Source: Bordetella parapertussis | Lineage (GTDB): Bacteria > Pseudomonadota > Gammaproteobacteria > Burkholderiales > SG8-41 | Assembly (NCBI GenBank): GCA_945863085.1 | Contig: CAMBCD010000202.1 | Coordinates: 1 to 5,382, forward strand | DNA: 5,382 bases | Direction: 5' to 3' | Part shown: positions 1 through 5,382 of the stretch, piece after piece | Numbering within the stretch: position 1 is the stretch's first letter | Layout of the letters: the number at the start of each line of letters is the position of its first letter | Notes under the pieces: model-generated | Databases searched by the model: none | Seen by the model: only the letters and a program-made list of their open reading frames with translations | Told to the model about the DNA's origin: nothing | Program-made: the position numbers and the translations under genes

Positions 1-145
1 GCCCTGCGGATCCGTCGAAGCGGCTAGCCAAACACCAGCCTGCCGGCTGGCGGGTGCGAGGCGAATTCCAAATAACCAGGCTAAGCATGTAGTCCTGACT
101 GTGGAGGGCTTGCGGACGCGGGTTCAATTCCCGCCGCCTCCACCA
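1..145 (+). ncRNA. ssrA: tmRNA (transfer-messenger RNA), 3' part only
   Basis: This is the 3' portion of tmRNA, which with SmpB rescues stalled ribosomes and tags the unfinished peptide for proteolysis. What is visible is the tRNA-like end. The T-arm is at 118-134, with stem GCGGG (118-122), loop TTCAATT and stem CCCGC (130-134). The acceptor 3' strand CGCCTCC is at 135-141, followed by A and the encoded CCA at 143-145. Upstream, the stretch CTAAGCATGTAGT (81-93) is a familiar tmRNA segment just before the tRNA-like domain. A hairpin with stem CCAGCC (35-40) and GGCTGG (45-50) probably belongs to the last pseudoknot. The 5' half, with the other acceptor strand, and the tag-peptide reading frame lie left of the window, so the tag cannot be read. 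Confidence is high because the T-arm, CCA and terminator all agree. Confidence 0.95.
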
Positions 146-152
146 TTTAATT

Positions 153-179
153 AAAAGCCGGCCTCGCGCCGGCTTTTTT
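153..179 (+). terminator. Intrinsic terminator of ssrA, possibly bidirectional
   Basis: A perfect GCCGGC (157-162) / GCCGGC (168-173) stem encloses the 5-nt loop CTCGC. It is preceded by AAAA (153-156) and followed by six T (174-179), so the stem can extend by four A-T pairs. It begins 8 nt after the tmRNA CCA end. The flanking A-run becomes a short U-run on the - strand, and the hairpin lies 20 nt past the stop of the convergent RidA-family gene. It may therefore also end the leftward operon, less efficiently because only four U follow before AAUU. Confidence 0.92.
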
Positions 180-198
180 CATTTTGAATGGCCGGCGC

Positions 199-558
199 TC
201 AGGCTGCTGCTGACTGTGCCGCAGTCACCACGATCTCGATGCGGTAATGTGCATCCGACAATGCCGCCTGCACGGTCGCGCGCGGCGGCGCCGAGCCCGG
301 GGCGACCCAGGCATCCCAGACCTCGTTCATCGCTGTAATGTCCTTGATGTCGGCGAGAAAAATCTGTGTGCGCAGGATACAGGCCTTGTTGCTGCCCGCT
401 TCTTTCAGCCGTAAATCCACCTGTGCCAGCACATCAGCGGTCTGGCTGCGGATGTCGGCGGCAGTACATTCCGGCACCATGCCGGCCAAGTACACCACAC
501 CGTTAAAAATGGCAGCCTCGCTGTAACGCGCCGCGACATGCAATCTCTGCAAACCCAT
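199..558 (-). CDS. RidA family protein, YoaB-like
   Basis: A 119-residue protein of the RidA/YjgF/UK114 family, whose best-known members are cytosolic homotrimers that hydrolyse reactive enamine/imine intermediates released by PLP enzymes. The closest match I recall is Escherichia coli YoaB: the segments NGVVYLAG (19-26), AGSNKACIL (54-62), TQIFLADIKD (64-73), AMNEVWDAWV (76-85) and PPRATVQA (91-98) follow it closely. Arg93 in PPRATVQA matches the RidA arginine that binds the substrate carboxylate. Glu108 (YRIEIV) lies near the position of the family glutamate. The residue two after the arginine is Thr95, where classical RidA has Cys, which fits a non-RidA subgroup, so the exact substrate is unknown. 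The length is normal for the family. The ATG at 556-558 has AAGGGA (minus strand, 571-566) 7 nt upstream. It is the last gene of the leftward operon, 44 bp after the cyclase, and is convergent with ssrA. A functional link with signalling is not evident. Confidence 0.9.
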   Translation of the reverse strand: MGLQRLHVAARYSEAAIFNGVVYLAGMVPECTAADIRSQTADVLAQVDLRLKEAGSNKACILRTQIFLADIKDITAMNEVWDAWVAPGSAPPRATVQAALSDAHYRIEIVVTAAQSAAA

Positions 559-564
559 CAGTGT

Positions 565-594
565 TTCCCTTAGTTGCCCTCAGTTGCCCTCAGT
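565..594 (-). repeat. Three tandem 10-bp repeats before the RidA-family gene
   Basis: Read on the minus strand, the spacer between the cyclase stop and the RidA-family start holds ACTGAGGGCA (594-585), ACTGAGGGCA (584-575) and ACTAAGGGAA (574-565). Two copies are exact and the third differs at two positions. Every copy carries a purine-rich (G/A)AGGG core resembling a Shine-Dalgarno site. Only the third (AAGGGA, 571-566) is correctly spaced from the ATG at 558. The array fills 30 of the 44 intergenic bases and no terminator is seen there. Confidence 0.85.
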
Positions 595-602
595 CAGTCC
601 AA

Positions 603-1697
603 TCAGCCTGTCAGCCCGGTGATGTTCACCACCGGCACCGGTTCAGCGACACCCTTGAAGGTCATGGCCCCCAGAGGTTCGGCCTGGACCAGGCTTTCAA
701 TGCGGGCATGGGTTTTATCATTGGTCAGGATCTGGCCACCCTTCGCCTCTCCGCACAGGCGCGCGGCGTGGTTGGTCACCGAGCCGATGCAGGTGTAATC
801 CCAGCGCCCTTCGAAACCGATGGCGCCCAGAGTCGCATATCCCTGGGCAATGCCGATGCCGAGGTCAAGTTTGAATCCACGTTTCTGCCAGGCCTCGCGC
901 AGCGGTACAAAATCGCGCTGCATCGCCAGCGACATCCGCACCGCGTTGGCCAGCGGGAATTCCATTTTGATCGGGTCATTAAAATAAATCATCATGCCGT
1001 CGCCGGTGAAGCGGTCGAGCGTGCCGCCTTCGGCGAAAATCAGCGGCCCCATGGCATTGTGGTATTCGGACAGCACATCCATCACCTCTTCCGGCTCGAC
1101 CTTGTCGGTAAACGCCGTGAAGCCGCGCATGTCGAGGAACACCACCACCACGTCACGGCGGTGGGTTTTCAGCATCTGCTCGCCGCCCGTATCGAGGATG
1201 GTTTTGGCGATCTGCGGCGAGAAAAACCGCTTCAGCAAGCCCAGCCGGTCGAGTTCCGACAACTGTTGCTGCACCCGCGCTTCCAGCGTCTGGTTCAGTT
1301 CATGCAATTCATCGCGCAGGCGCTTTTTCTCCAGGCTCGCGCTGACCCGTGCCGCCAGCAGCGTGGCGTCGAAAGGCTTGGGCAAGTGGTCCTCTGCGCC
1401 GAGCTTGAGGCAGCGCACGACGCTTTCCTGGTCTTCGACCGCGGTAATCATGATCACCGGGATGTCGCGCAGCTTCGGATCGGCCTTCATCCGCTCCAGC
1501 ACTTCGTAGCCGTTCAGCTCCGGCATCATCACGTCGAGCATGACCAGGTCGAATTTTTTCAGCGCCAGTTGCTCCAGCGCCTGGCGGCCGTCATTCGCCG
1601 TGGAAATGTTCTCGTAGCCTTCGCGCTTCAGCCTGCGCGTCAGCGTGTAACGGTTGTCATCGTTGTCATCGACGACCAGCAGCGCTGCATCTTTCAT
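603..1697 (-). CDS. Response regulator with class III adenylate/guanylate cyclase output domain
   Basis: A 364-residue soluble response regulator that should make cyclic nucleotide when its receiver is phosphorylated. The receiver (about 3-118) has acidic residues Asp10/Asp11, phospho-acceptor Asp55 (MLDVMMP), Thr85 and Lys107 (LPKPF). A charged helical, likely coiled-coil linker (about 120-170) leads to the class III cyclase domain (about 180-364). Visible catalytic residues are metal-binding Asp189 (FLDMRGFT) and Asp233 (FTGDGMM), and transition-state Asn309 and Arg313 (TNHAARL). The base-reading pair is Arg229 and Thr302 (YTCIG). Thr at the second site is typical of bacterial class IIIb adenylate cyclases, but the first site is usually Lys. 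cAMP is thus the likelier product, without certainty. The ATG at 1695-1697 has AGGAG 8 nt upstream, overlapping the end of the previous gene, 5 bp away. Multi-domain relatives such as cyanobacterial CyaC join receiver, kinase and cyclase in one chain; here they are separate genes. Confidence 0.95.
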   Translation of the reverse strand: MKDAALLVVDDNDDNRYTLTRRLKREGYENISTANDGRQALEQLALKKFDLVMLDVMMPELNGYEVLERMKADPKLRDIPVIMITAVEDQESVVRCLKLGAEDHLPKPFDATLLAARVSASLEKKRLRDELHELNQTLEARVQQQLSELDRLGLLKRFFSPQIAKTILDTGGEQMLKTHRRDVVVVFLDMRGFTAFTDKVEPEEVMDVLSEYHNAMGPLIFAEGGTLDRFTGDGMMIYFNDPIKMEFPLANAVRMSLAMQRDFVPLREAWQKRGFKLDLGIGIAQGYATLGAIGFEGRWDYTCIGSVTNHAARLCGEAKGGQILTNDKTHARIESLVQAEPLGAMTFKGVAEPVPVVNITGLTG

Positions 1698-1702
1698 AAT
1701 TG

Positions 1703-2068
1703 TTACTCCTGCGATATCAGGGCATTGATTTTGGCCAGCAGGCGCTCGAATTCGACCGGCTTGGTGTCGAAATCGTCACAACCCGCCGCAAAGGCTTTTT
1801 CCCTGTCGCCAGTCATCGCATTGGCGGTCAGCACGATCAGCGGAATCCGGCTGGTGCCCTCGCCCTGCTTGATGCGACGCGTTGCCTCCCAGCCGTCGAG
1901 CACCGGCAGGCTCAGATCCATCAGGATCAGGTCCGGCTGTTCGCTGCCGGCCTTGGCCACGCCATCCGCGCCGTCGCGGGCAATGAGCACGGCAAACCCC
2001 GCACGCTTCAAGCGTCGCTCCAGCATGTAAATGTTGTCGTCGTTATCCTCGACGTAGAGAATTTTCAT
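1703..2068 (-). CDS. Single-domain response regulator (DivK/CheY-like receiver)
   Basis: A 121-residue stand-alone receiver domain without an output domain. All switch residues are present: acidic Glu7/Asp8, phospho-acceptor Asp51 (LMDLSLP), Thr81 (VLTANAM) and Lys103 (DTKPVEF). The DTKPV form is common in DivK-type receivers that sit beside or inside hybrid kinases. Such proteins act by docking on partners or as phosphate carriers or sinks. The ATG (2068-2066) overlaps the TGA of the kinase gene (2067-2065) as ATGA, so its translation is probably coupled. AAGGA (2084-2080) is 11 nt upstream of the ATG, rather far for an optimal site. Its alpha-1 region nearly repeats that of the cyclase's receiver, suggesting a common kinase partner or a recent duplication. 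Its role in this pathway is inferred only from position. Confidence 0.94.
   Translation of the reverse strand: MKILYVEDNDDNIYMLERRLKRAGFAVLIARDGADGVAKAGSEQPDLILMDLSLPVLDGWEATRRIKQGEGTSRIPLIVLTANAMTGDREKAFAAGCDDFDTKPVEFERLLAKINALISQE
1706..1710 (-). promoter_or_regulatory. Ribosome binding site of the receiver-cyclase gene
   Basis: AGGAG on the minus strand (1710-1706) lies 8 nt upstream of the ATG at 1697 and inside the last codons of the receiver gene, directly before its TAA stop (1705-1703). It fixes the cyclase start and implies translational coupling of the two genes. Confidence 0.8.
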
Positions 2069-4905
2069 GCCGGTTTTTTTCCTTCGCCTTCCGCAGCACC
2101 ATCGCGCCGGCGTGTGATCGAGACTTCCAGCACCTGCCCGATCTCGCCCAGCAACTCGGCCAGCTCCGCGGAACCCTTGTCCATGACCCGTTCGACATGC
2201 CCGTTCAGCTGCGCCCGTTCTTCGGCGGTCAGGTCCTTGGCTGTCACTACGAGGACAGGGATATCACGCCACTCCGGTTTGCTGCGCATCTCGACCAGGA
2301 ATTCGAAACCGTTCATCTCCGGCATCATCAGGTCGAGCATGATGACGTCCGGGCGCGACTGGCCGAGACGTTCGATCCCGATGCGGCCATTGGCGGCCTC
2401 GCTGACTTCCCAGCCATCGCGTTTCAAGGACTGGCAGACACCGTTGCGCATGAGTTCATCGTCATCGATGACCAGCACCTTGCGCCCCGCCGTGCCGCAG
2501 GCGGCCCGCAGCACAGAGGTCAGCTTTTCGCGGTTCACCGGCTTGATCAGGTATTCGGTCGCCCCCAGCGCATAACCCCGCGTACGGTCGTCGATGATGG
2601 TCATCAGGATCACCGGGATGTCGGCCAGCTCGGGATCACCCTTGATCGCGGCAAGCACAGTCCAGCCGTCCAACTGCGGCATCAGCACGTCCAGCGTGAT
2701 CGCCGCGGGATGCAGTTCGCGCGCCAGGCGCAGGCCTTCGTGGCCGTTGTTGGCGGTGACCACCTTGAAACCCTTGCGCGTCAGGAAACGTTCGGTCAGG
2801 TCCAGCACCGATTCATCATCATCGATCACCAGGATCACCGACCCCCGGGATATCTCGCCCGCCTTCGCAACGGCCATCGGGCGTGCCGGTGCCGCCACCG
2901 GCGCAGCACCAGAATCAGCCGGCAGGTTCATCAGGAAGGTCGAGCCCTTGCCGGGCTCGCTGGTCACGGTGATTTCGCCGCCCATCATCTGGCACAGGCG
3001 CCGGCTGATCGCGAGGCCCAGCCCGGTGCCGCCATATTTGCGCGTCGTTGACGCATCCGCCTGCACAAAATCATTGAACAGCCGGGACAACTGTTCGGGC
3101 GTCATGCCGATGCCGGTATCGGTGACGGCAACCGTAATCCAGTCGCGGCCTTCGCGCGCTTCACGCTGTACCTTGGCACTGACGGTACCGTCCTTGGTGA
3201 ATTTGTTGGCGTTGCTCATCAGGTTCAGCAGCACCTGCCGCACACGGATCTGGTCGGCGTGCATGGTGCCGATGTCGGGCGGGCACTCCAGGGCAATCCT
3301 GTTGCCGTTCTTGCCGGCCAGCATCTCGATGGTTTTGACCACGTCACCGACCAGCAGCGCAATCGGGAAGGTATCGGCATGCAGGTCCATCTTGCCGGCC
3401 TCGATTTTCGACAGGTCGAGGATGTCGTTGATCAACTCCAGCAGGTGCCGCCCGGCGCGCAGCACGCGTTCCAGCGGCTCGATTTCATCATCGCGCTTCA
3501 GGTCACGGGCATCCTCCAGCAGCATCTCCGTTACGCCGATGATGGCGTTGAGAGGCGTGCGCAGTTCGTGCGACATGTTGGCGAGGAACTGCGACTTCAG
3601 CTGGTTCGCGGCTTCCAGTTGTGCACCCTTCTGGCGTATTTCGTCGAACAATCGCGCATTCTGGATTGCCAGCACCGACTGGCCGGTAAACGTCTGCAGC
3701 ATGTTCACCACCGACTGGCCGAACCCGCCGGGCCTGATGCGCCGGATCACCAGGCCGCCGACCAGCCGGTCATCGCGCAACAATGGAACACCAAGCACTG
3801 CGCGATAACCTCCCCCGCGTTTATGCACGTCGCGCAGCCTGTAATTCGGATCCTGTTCCACATCGGCGATCTGGTAGGCCGCGCGACGCTCTGCCGCCAT
3901 GCCCACGGCCCCTTGCCCTACCTTGAGGCGGGATTCACGCAGGGAGTCAACCAGTTCCGCGGTCATGCCGACATTGACGCGCGGATTGAATATCCCCGTC
4001 GCCTCGTCGTACTCATACAAGGTGCCGGAGTCCGCAGCACCCAGTCTGACGGCCTGGGTAACGATGGTTTCCAGCACCCGGTCCAGGTCCAGCGAGGCGC
4101 TGACCGCCTGTCCGACTTCGCCGAGGATGCGCAACTCCTCCAGTTGCCGTTCCGCCAGCTCGGCACGCACCCAGCTCTCCGCCAGGTACACCTTGACCAT
4201 GATGCACAGCAGAATGGCGCCCAGCACGGCGAGCAGCATGATCGCCTTCAGCCATGATCGATCATTTTCGATTTCGGTCTGTTTGGCCGCCAGGGTCTGC
4301 GTGGCCTGCAGCAGCGTATCGGTATCGCGCAGGATGTTCTTGACGATGCGTTCGCCATCGGCATGGACAGAACCGCCGGGCGCCGCTTTAAAACGCACCA
4401 GCGGTTCACGCAAATACCCCAAAGCAAGGACATTCGATTCCGCGTCCTCCCAGACCCGGGCCACGCCGGCCATTTCCGGAACCACCTGCAGTGCCCATTC
4501 CGGCAATGCGAATTCACCGTTGGTGCCGCTGCCTTTCAACACATCGACAACGTCAACAATCCGGTCTCGCGCCTCGAGCAGTTGCTCAAAACCCCGGGGA
4601 TCGCCGTCCAGCGCCTGCTGGGCTGATTTGCCCAACCGCTGCGACAGCATGCTGATTTCGGCATTGGCCTTGGCATAGGCCGCGCCGGAGGTGACGCGGA
4701 TGTCATTGACGAAGGTGGCGATGCCGACCATCACGAATAAAACCAGCAGGGCGCCGCCGAGGATCTGCAATTGCGTGCCGACTGCCAGATGCCCGATCAC
4801 GGGCAGCGGTTTTCTGAGCATGCGTCCCAGCATGCCGTGGCGTCTGGCCGGCGCCACCGTGCCGGAAATGCCGGCCGCGTCCTTGCCCTGCTCCCCTGCT
4901 TCCAC
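2065..4905 (-). CDS. Membrane hybrid sensor histidine kinase: PilJ-like sensor, GAF, HisKA/HATPase, two receivers
   Basis: Residues are counted from a GTG start at 4905 (946 aa). A short cytoplasmic tail with LPVIGHL leads to TM1 (about 46-66), a periplasmic region (67-217) and TM2 (about 219-241). [13 protein letters not shown] and the following LLEARD resemble the PilJ/type IV pilus chemoreceptor N-domain. No clear HAMP is seen. A GAF domain follows (about 257-420), then HisKA with phospho-acceptor His446 ([10 protein letters not shown]). The HATPase has N-box Asn565 (SNANKF), DTGIGM (596-601) and GGTGLGLA (625-632). Receiver 1 spans 689-800 (Asp739, Thr769, Lys788) and receiver 2 about 808-927 (Asp858, Thr888, Lys910). 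There is no HPt domain. The open frame extends to an ATG at 5049, but that ATG overlaps the rlmJ start and gives an Arg/Pro-rich tail that looks untranslated. GTG 4905 has GGGGAGGAG just upstream. ATG 4944 is a weaker alternative. It heads a probable operon with the receiver, the cyclase and the RidA-family gene. Confidence 0.93.
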   Translation of the reverse strand: MEAGEQGKDAAGISGTVAPARRHGMLGRMLRKPLPVIGHLAVGTQLQILGGALLVLFVMVGIATFVNDIRVTSGAAYAKANAEISMLSQRLGKSAQQALDGDPRGFEQLLEARDRIVDVVDVLKGSGTNGEFALPEWALQVVPEMAGVARVWEDAESNVLALGYLREPLVRFKAAPGGSVHADGERIVKNILRDTDTLLQATQTLAAKQTEIENDRSWLKAIMLLAVLGAILLCIMVKVYLAESWVRAELAERQLEELRILGEVGQAVSASLDLDRVLETIVTQAVRLGAADSGTLYEYDEATGIFNPRVNVGMTAELVDSLRESRLKVGQGAVGMAAERRAAYQIADVEQDPNYRLRDVHKRGGGYRAVLGVPLLRDDRLVGGLVIRRIRPGGFGQSVVNMLQTFTGQSVLAIQNARLFDEIRQKGAQLEAANQLKSQFLANMSHELRTPLNAIIGVTEMLLEDARDLKRDDEIEPLERVLRAGRHLLELINDILDLSKIEAGKMDLHADTFPIALLVGDVVKTIEMLAGKNGNRIALECPPDIGTMHADQIRVRQVLLNLMSNANKFTKDGTVSAKVQREAREGRDWITVAVTDTGIGMTPEQLSRLFNDFVQADASTTRKYGGTGLGLAISRRLCQMMGGEITVTSEPGKGSTFLMNLPADSGAAPVAAPARPMAVAKAGEISRGSVILVIDDDESVLDLTERFLTRKGFKVVTANNGHEGLRLARELHPAAITLDVLMPQLDGWTVLAAIKGDPELADIPVILMTIIDDRTRGYALGATEYLIKPVNREKLTSVLRAACGTAGRKVLVIDDDELMRNGVCQSLKRDGWEVSEAANGRIGIERLGQSRPDVIMLDLMMPEMNGFEFLVEMRSKPEWRDIPVLVVTAKDLTAEERAQLNGHVERVMDKGSAELAELLGEIGQVLEVSITRRRDGAAEGEGKKPA
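2074..2080 (-). other. Candidate -1 slippery heptamer (A AAA AAA) at the kinase/receiver junction
   Basis: On the minus strand the kinase gene ends GGA AAA AAA CCG GCA TGA. Seven A in the phase A AAA AAA match the X XXY YYZ slippery rule. A -1 shift on it would read ACC GGC ATG and continue in the frame of the stand-alone receiver, avoiding the kinase stop. A purine-rich GGAAGG (2092-2087) lies 6 nt upstream and could act as a stimulator. The only obvious downstream hairpin, a 5-bp CGTCG/CGACG stem, starts about 18 nt away, farther than usual. The site is real as sequence; its function is not shown. Confidence 0.4.
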
Positions 4906-4907
4906 AA

Positions 4908-4916
4908 CTCCTCCCC
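4908..4916 (-). promoter_or_regulatory. Shine-Dalgarno site supporting a GTG start for the hybrid kinase
   Basis: GGGGAGGAG on the minus strand (4916-4908) is the best anti-16S match in the kinase's 5' region. Its GGAGG core ends 4 nt before GTG at 4905-4903. The spacing is slightly short. The in-frame ATGs at 4944, 4833 and 4821 lack an equally good site, so this motif favours the GTG. Confidence 0.5.
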
Positions 4917-5031
4917 GTTGCCCCTGCCGCCTGAGGTCAGCCATTGCTTCGACTGCGCAACGGCGTGATGCATTTACAACTGAGTTTAGCCGTTTTTTCC
5001 CAACCGCGCGGCGGCGCGGCGGCGGCGCATG

Positions 5032-5040
5032 TGGTCTAAT
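5032..5040 (+). promoter_or_regulatory. Possible extended -10 element for rlmJ
   Basis: TGGTCTAAT fits an extended -10 (TGn followed by a hexamer with 5 of 6 matches to TATAAT). It ends 7 nt before the rlmJ ATG, so transcription would start at about 5047-5048. No good -35 hexamer is seen 17 bp upstream, where the sequence is G/C-only; extended -10 promoters can do without one. Confidence 0.4.
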
Positions 5041-5047
5041 CCCGGCC

Positions 5048-5382
5048 ATGCTTTCCTACCGCCACCAGTTTCACGCCGGCAATGTCGCCGACGTGTTCAA
5101 ACATGCCTTGCTGTCGCGACTGCTGGTCGCATTGGCCAAAAAAGACAAACCCTTCGGCATGCTCGACACCCATGCCGGTATCGGCCGTTATGACCTGACG
5201 CACGCGTGGTCGCAAAAAACCGAAGAATGGCGGCACGGCATCGGCCGCGTCTGGGCGCGCACTGATGCGCCTGCAGCACTGCTGCCCTATCTCGAGGCCG
5301 TACGTGCCGACAATCCTGATGGACACTTGCAGCACTATCCCGGCTCACCGCGCATTGCACGCCGGCTGATGCGTGCCGATGA
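5048..5382 (+). CDS. rlmJ: 23S rRNA (adenine2030-N6)-methyltransferase RlmJ, N-terminal part
   Basis: The first 111 codons of RlmJ, the SAM-dependent enzyme that methylates N6 of A2030 in 23S rRNA; the gene runs off the right edge. The opening [19 protein letters not shown] follows E. coli RlmJ (YhiR) almost residue for residue, which fixes the ATG at 5048. [10 protein letters not shown] (39-48) is the SAM-binding motif [15 protein letters not shown] (96-109) matches the conserved YPGSP segment. The catalytic DPPY-type motif would lie beyond the window, since the E. coli protein is about 280 residues long. No Shine-Dalgarno sequence precedes the ATG. The gene is divergent from the kinase operon and shows no functional link to it. 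Confidence 0.95.
   Translation, partial: MLSYRHQFHAGNVADVFKHALLSRLLVALAKKDKPFGMLDTHAGIGRYDLTHAWSQKTEEWRHGIGRVWARTDAPAALLPYLEAVRADNPDGHLQHYPGSPRIARRLMRAD

Larger units (their letters stand above)
4906..5047. other. Divergent intergenic region with a 25-bp G/C-only stretch
   Basis: This is the spacer between the leftward kinase operon and rightward rlmJ. Positions 5004-5028 contain only G and C, mostly CGG/GCG units, beside an AT-richer block (4971-5000). On the minus strand, TTGGGA (about 5003-4998) and TGTAAA (about 4978-4973) form a poor -35/-10 pair with 19-bp spacing, so I do not call a kinase promoter. No convincing operator was found. In-frame translation upstream of 4944 on the minus strand is rich in Arg and Pro and looks non-coding. 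Confidence 0.6.

Noticed and set aside
1..145. A tRNA gene with encoded CCA.
   Set aside because: The T-arm and acceptor strand look like tRNA, but no anticodon arm or D-arm with tRNA spacing precedes them; the upstream sequence matches tmRNA.
81..200. The tmRNA 3' end as an attachment site of an integrated island.
   Set aside because: ssrA is a frequent integration target, but no integrase, no repeated copy of the tmRNA end and no mobile genes are seen; the ssrA terminator follows directly.
561..2030. A 489-codon open frame on the + strand, opposite the cyclase and receiver genes.
   Set aside because: It is the antisense of two clear receiver-family genes; its translation is rich in His, Arg and Gln, without a recognisable domain. 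Long antisense frames are expected in GC-rich coding DNA.
2594..4257. Long + strand open frames (404 and 332 codons) opposite the hybrid kinase.
   Set aside because: They overlap each other and the kinase domains, are Ser/Arg- or His/Gln-rich and show no family motif, so they are shadows of the kinase.
4964..4980. A possible cAMP-CRP site (CGTGA, 6-nt spacer, TACAA) upstream of the kinase, which would suggest feedback by cAMP.
   Set aside because: Only one half-site is good; the other matches TCACA at about two of five positions. The reverse reading has a 5-nt spacer.
5036..5360. Minus-strand open frames of 99 and 87 codons at the right edge.
   Set aside because: They lie opposite rlmJ, whose conserved N-terminus is unmistakable.

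Overview
The window reads as chromosomal DNA of a GC-rich proteobacterium, most likely a betaproteobacterium. Three things point there. The tmRNA 3' end has the form I associate with that class (CGCCTCC acceptor strand, then ACCA). A RlmJ-type rRNA methyltransferase N-terminus lies at the right edge. A PilJ-like sensor domain sits in the large kinase. The class assignment is from memory of these families, not from a search.

Layout, left to right. Positions 1-145 hold the 3' part of tmRNA (ssrA, + strand), closed by a strong intrinsic terminator at 153-179. Four genes on the - strand then fill 199-4905, transcribed right to left. They are a membrane-bound hybrid histidine kinase (PilJ-like sensor, GAF, HisKA/HATPase and two receiver domains), a stand-alone receiver protein, a receiver-class III nucleotide cyclase, and a YoaB-like RidA family protein. 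The first two overlap by 4 bp (ATGA), the second and third are 5 bp apart, and the last gap is 44 bp, so they look like one operon. It converges on ssrA, and the ssrA terminator hairpin can serve both strands. At the right edge the divergent rlmJ gene begins at 5048 and runs off the window. The divergent spacer of about 140 bp includes a 25-bp stretch of pure G/C.

How the genes may work together (inference): a signal at the periplasmic PilJ-like domain and/or the GAF domain would drive autophosphorylation of the kinase. Phosphoryl groups would pass to the receivers, and the receiver-cyclase would make cyclic nucleotide, probably cAMP, as output. In Pseudomonas aeruginosa, PilJ and the Chp system act on the cyclase CyaB. 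Here a PilJ-like input and a cyclase output sit in one short operon.

The most interesting details are these: (1) an A AAA AAA heptamer just before the kinase stop, placed so that a -1 shift would fuse the kinase in frame to the stand-alone receiver; (2) an arginine where class III adenylate cyclases normally have the purine-reading lysine; (3) a nearly identical alpha-1 region in the two separate receivers; (4) a triplicated 10-bp Shine-Dalgarno-like repeat before the RidA gene; (5) an extended -10 element placed so that rlmJ mRNA could be leaderless.
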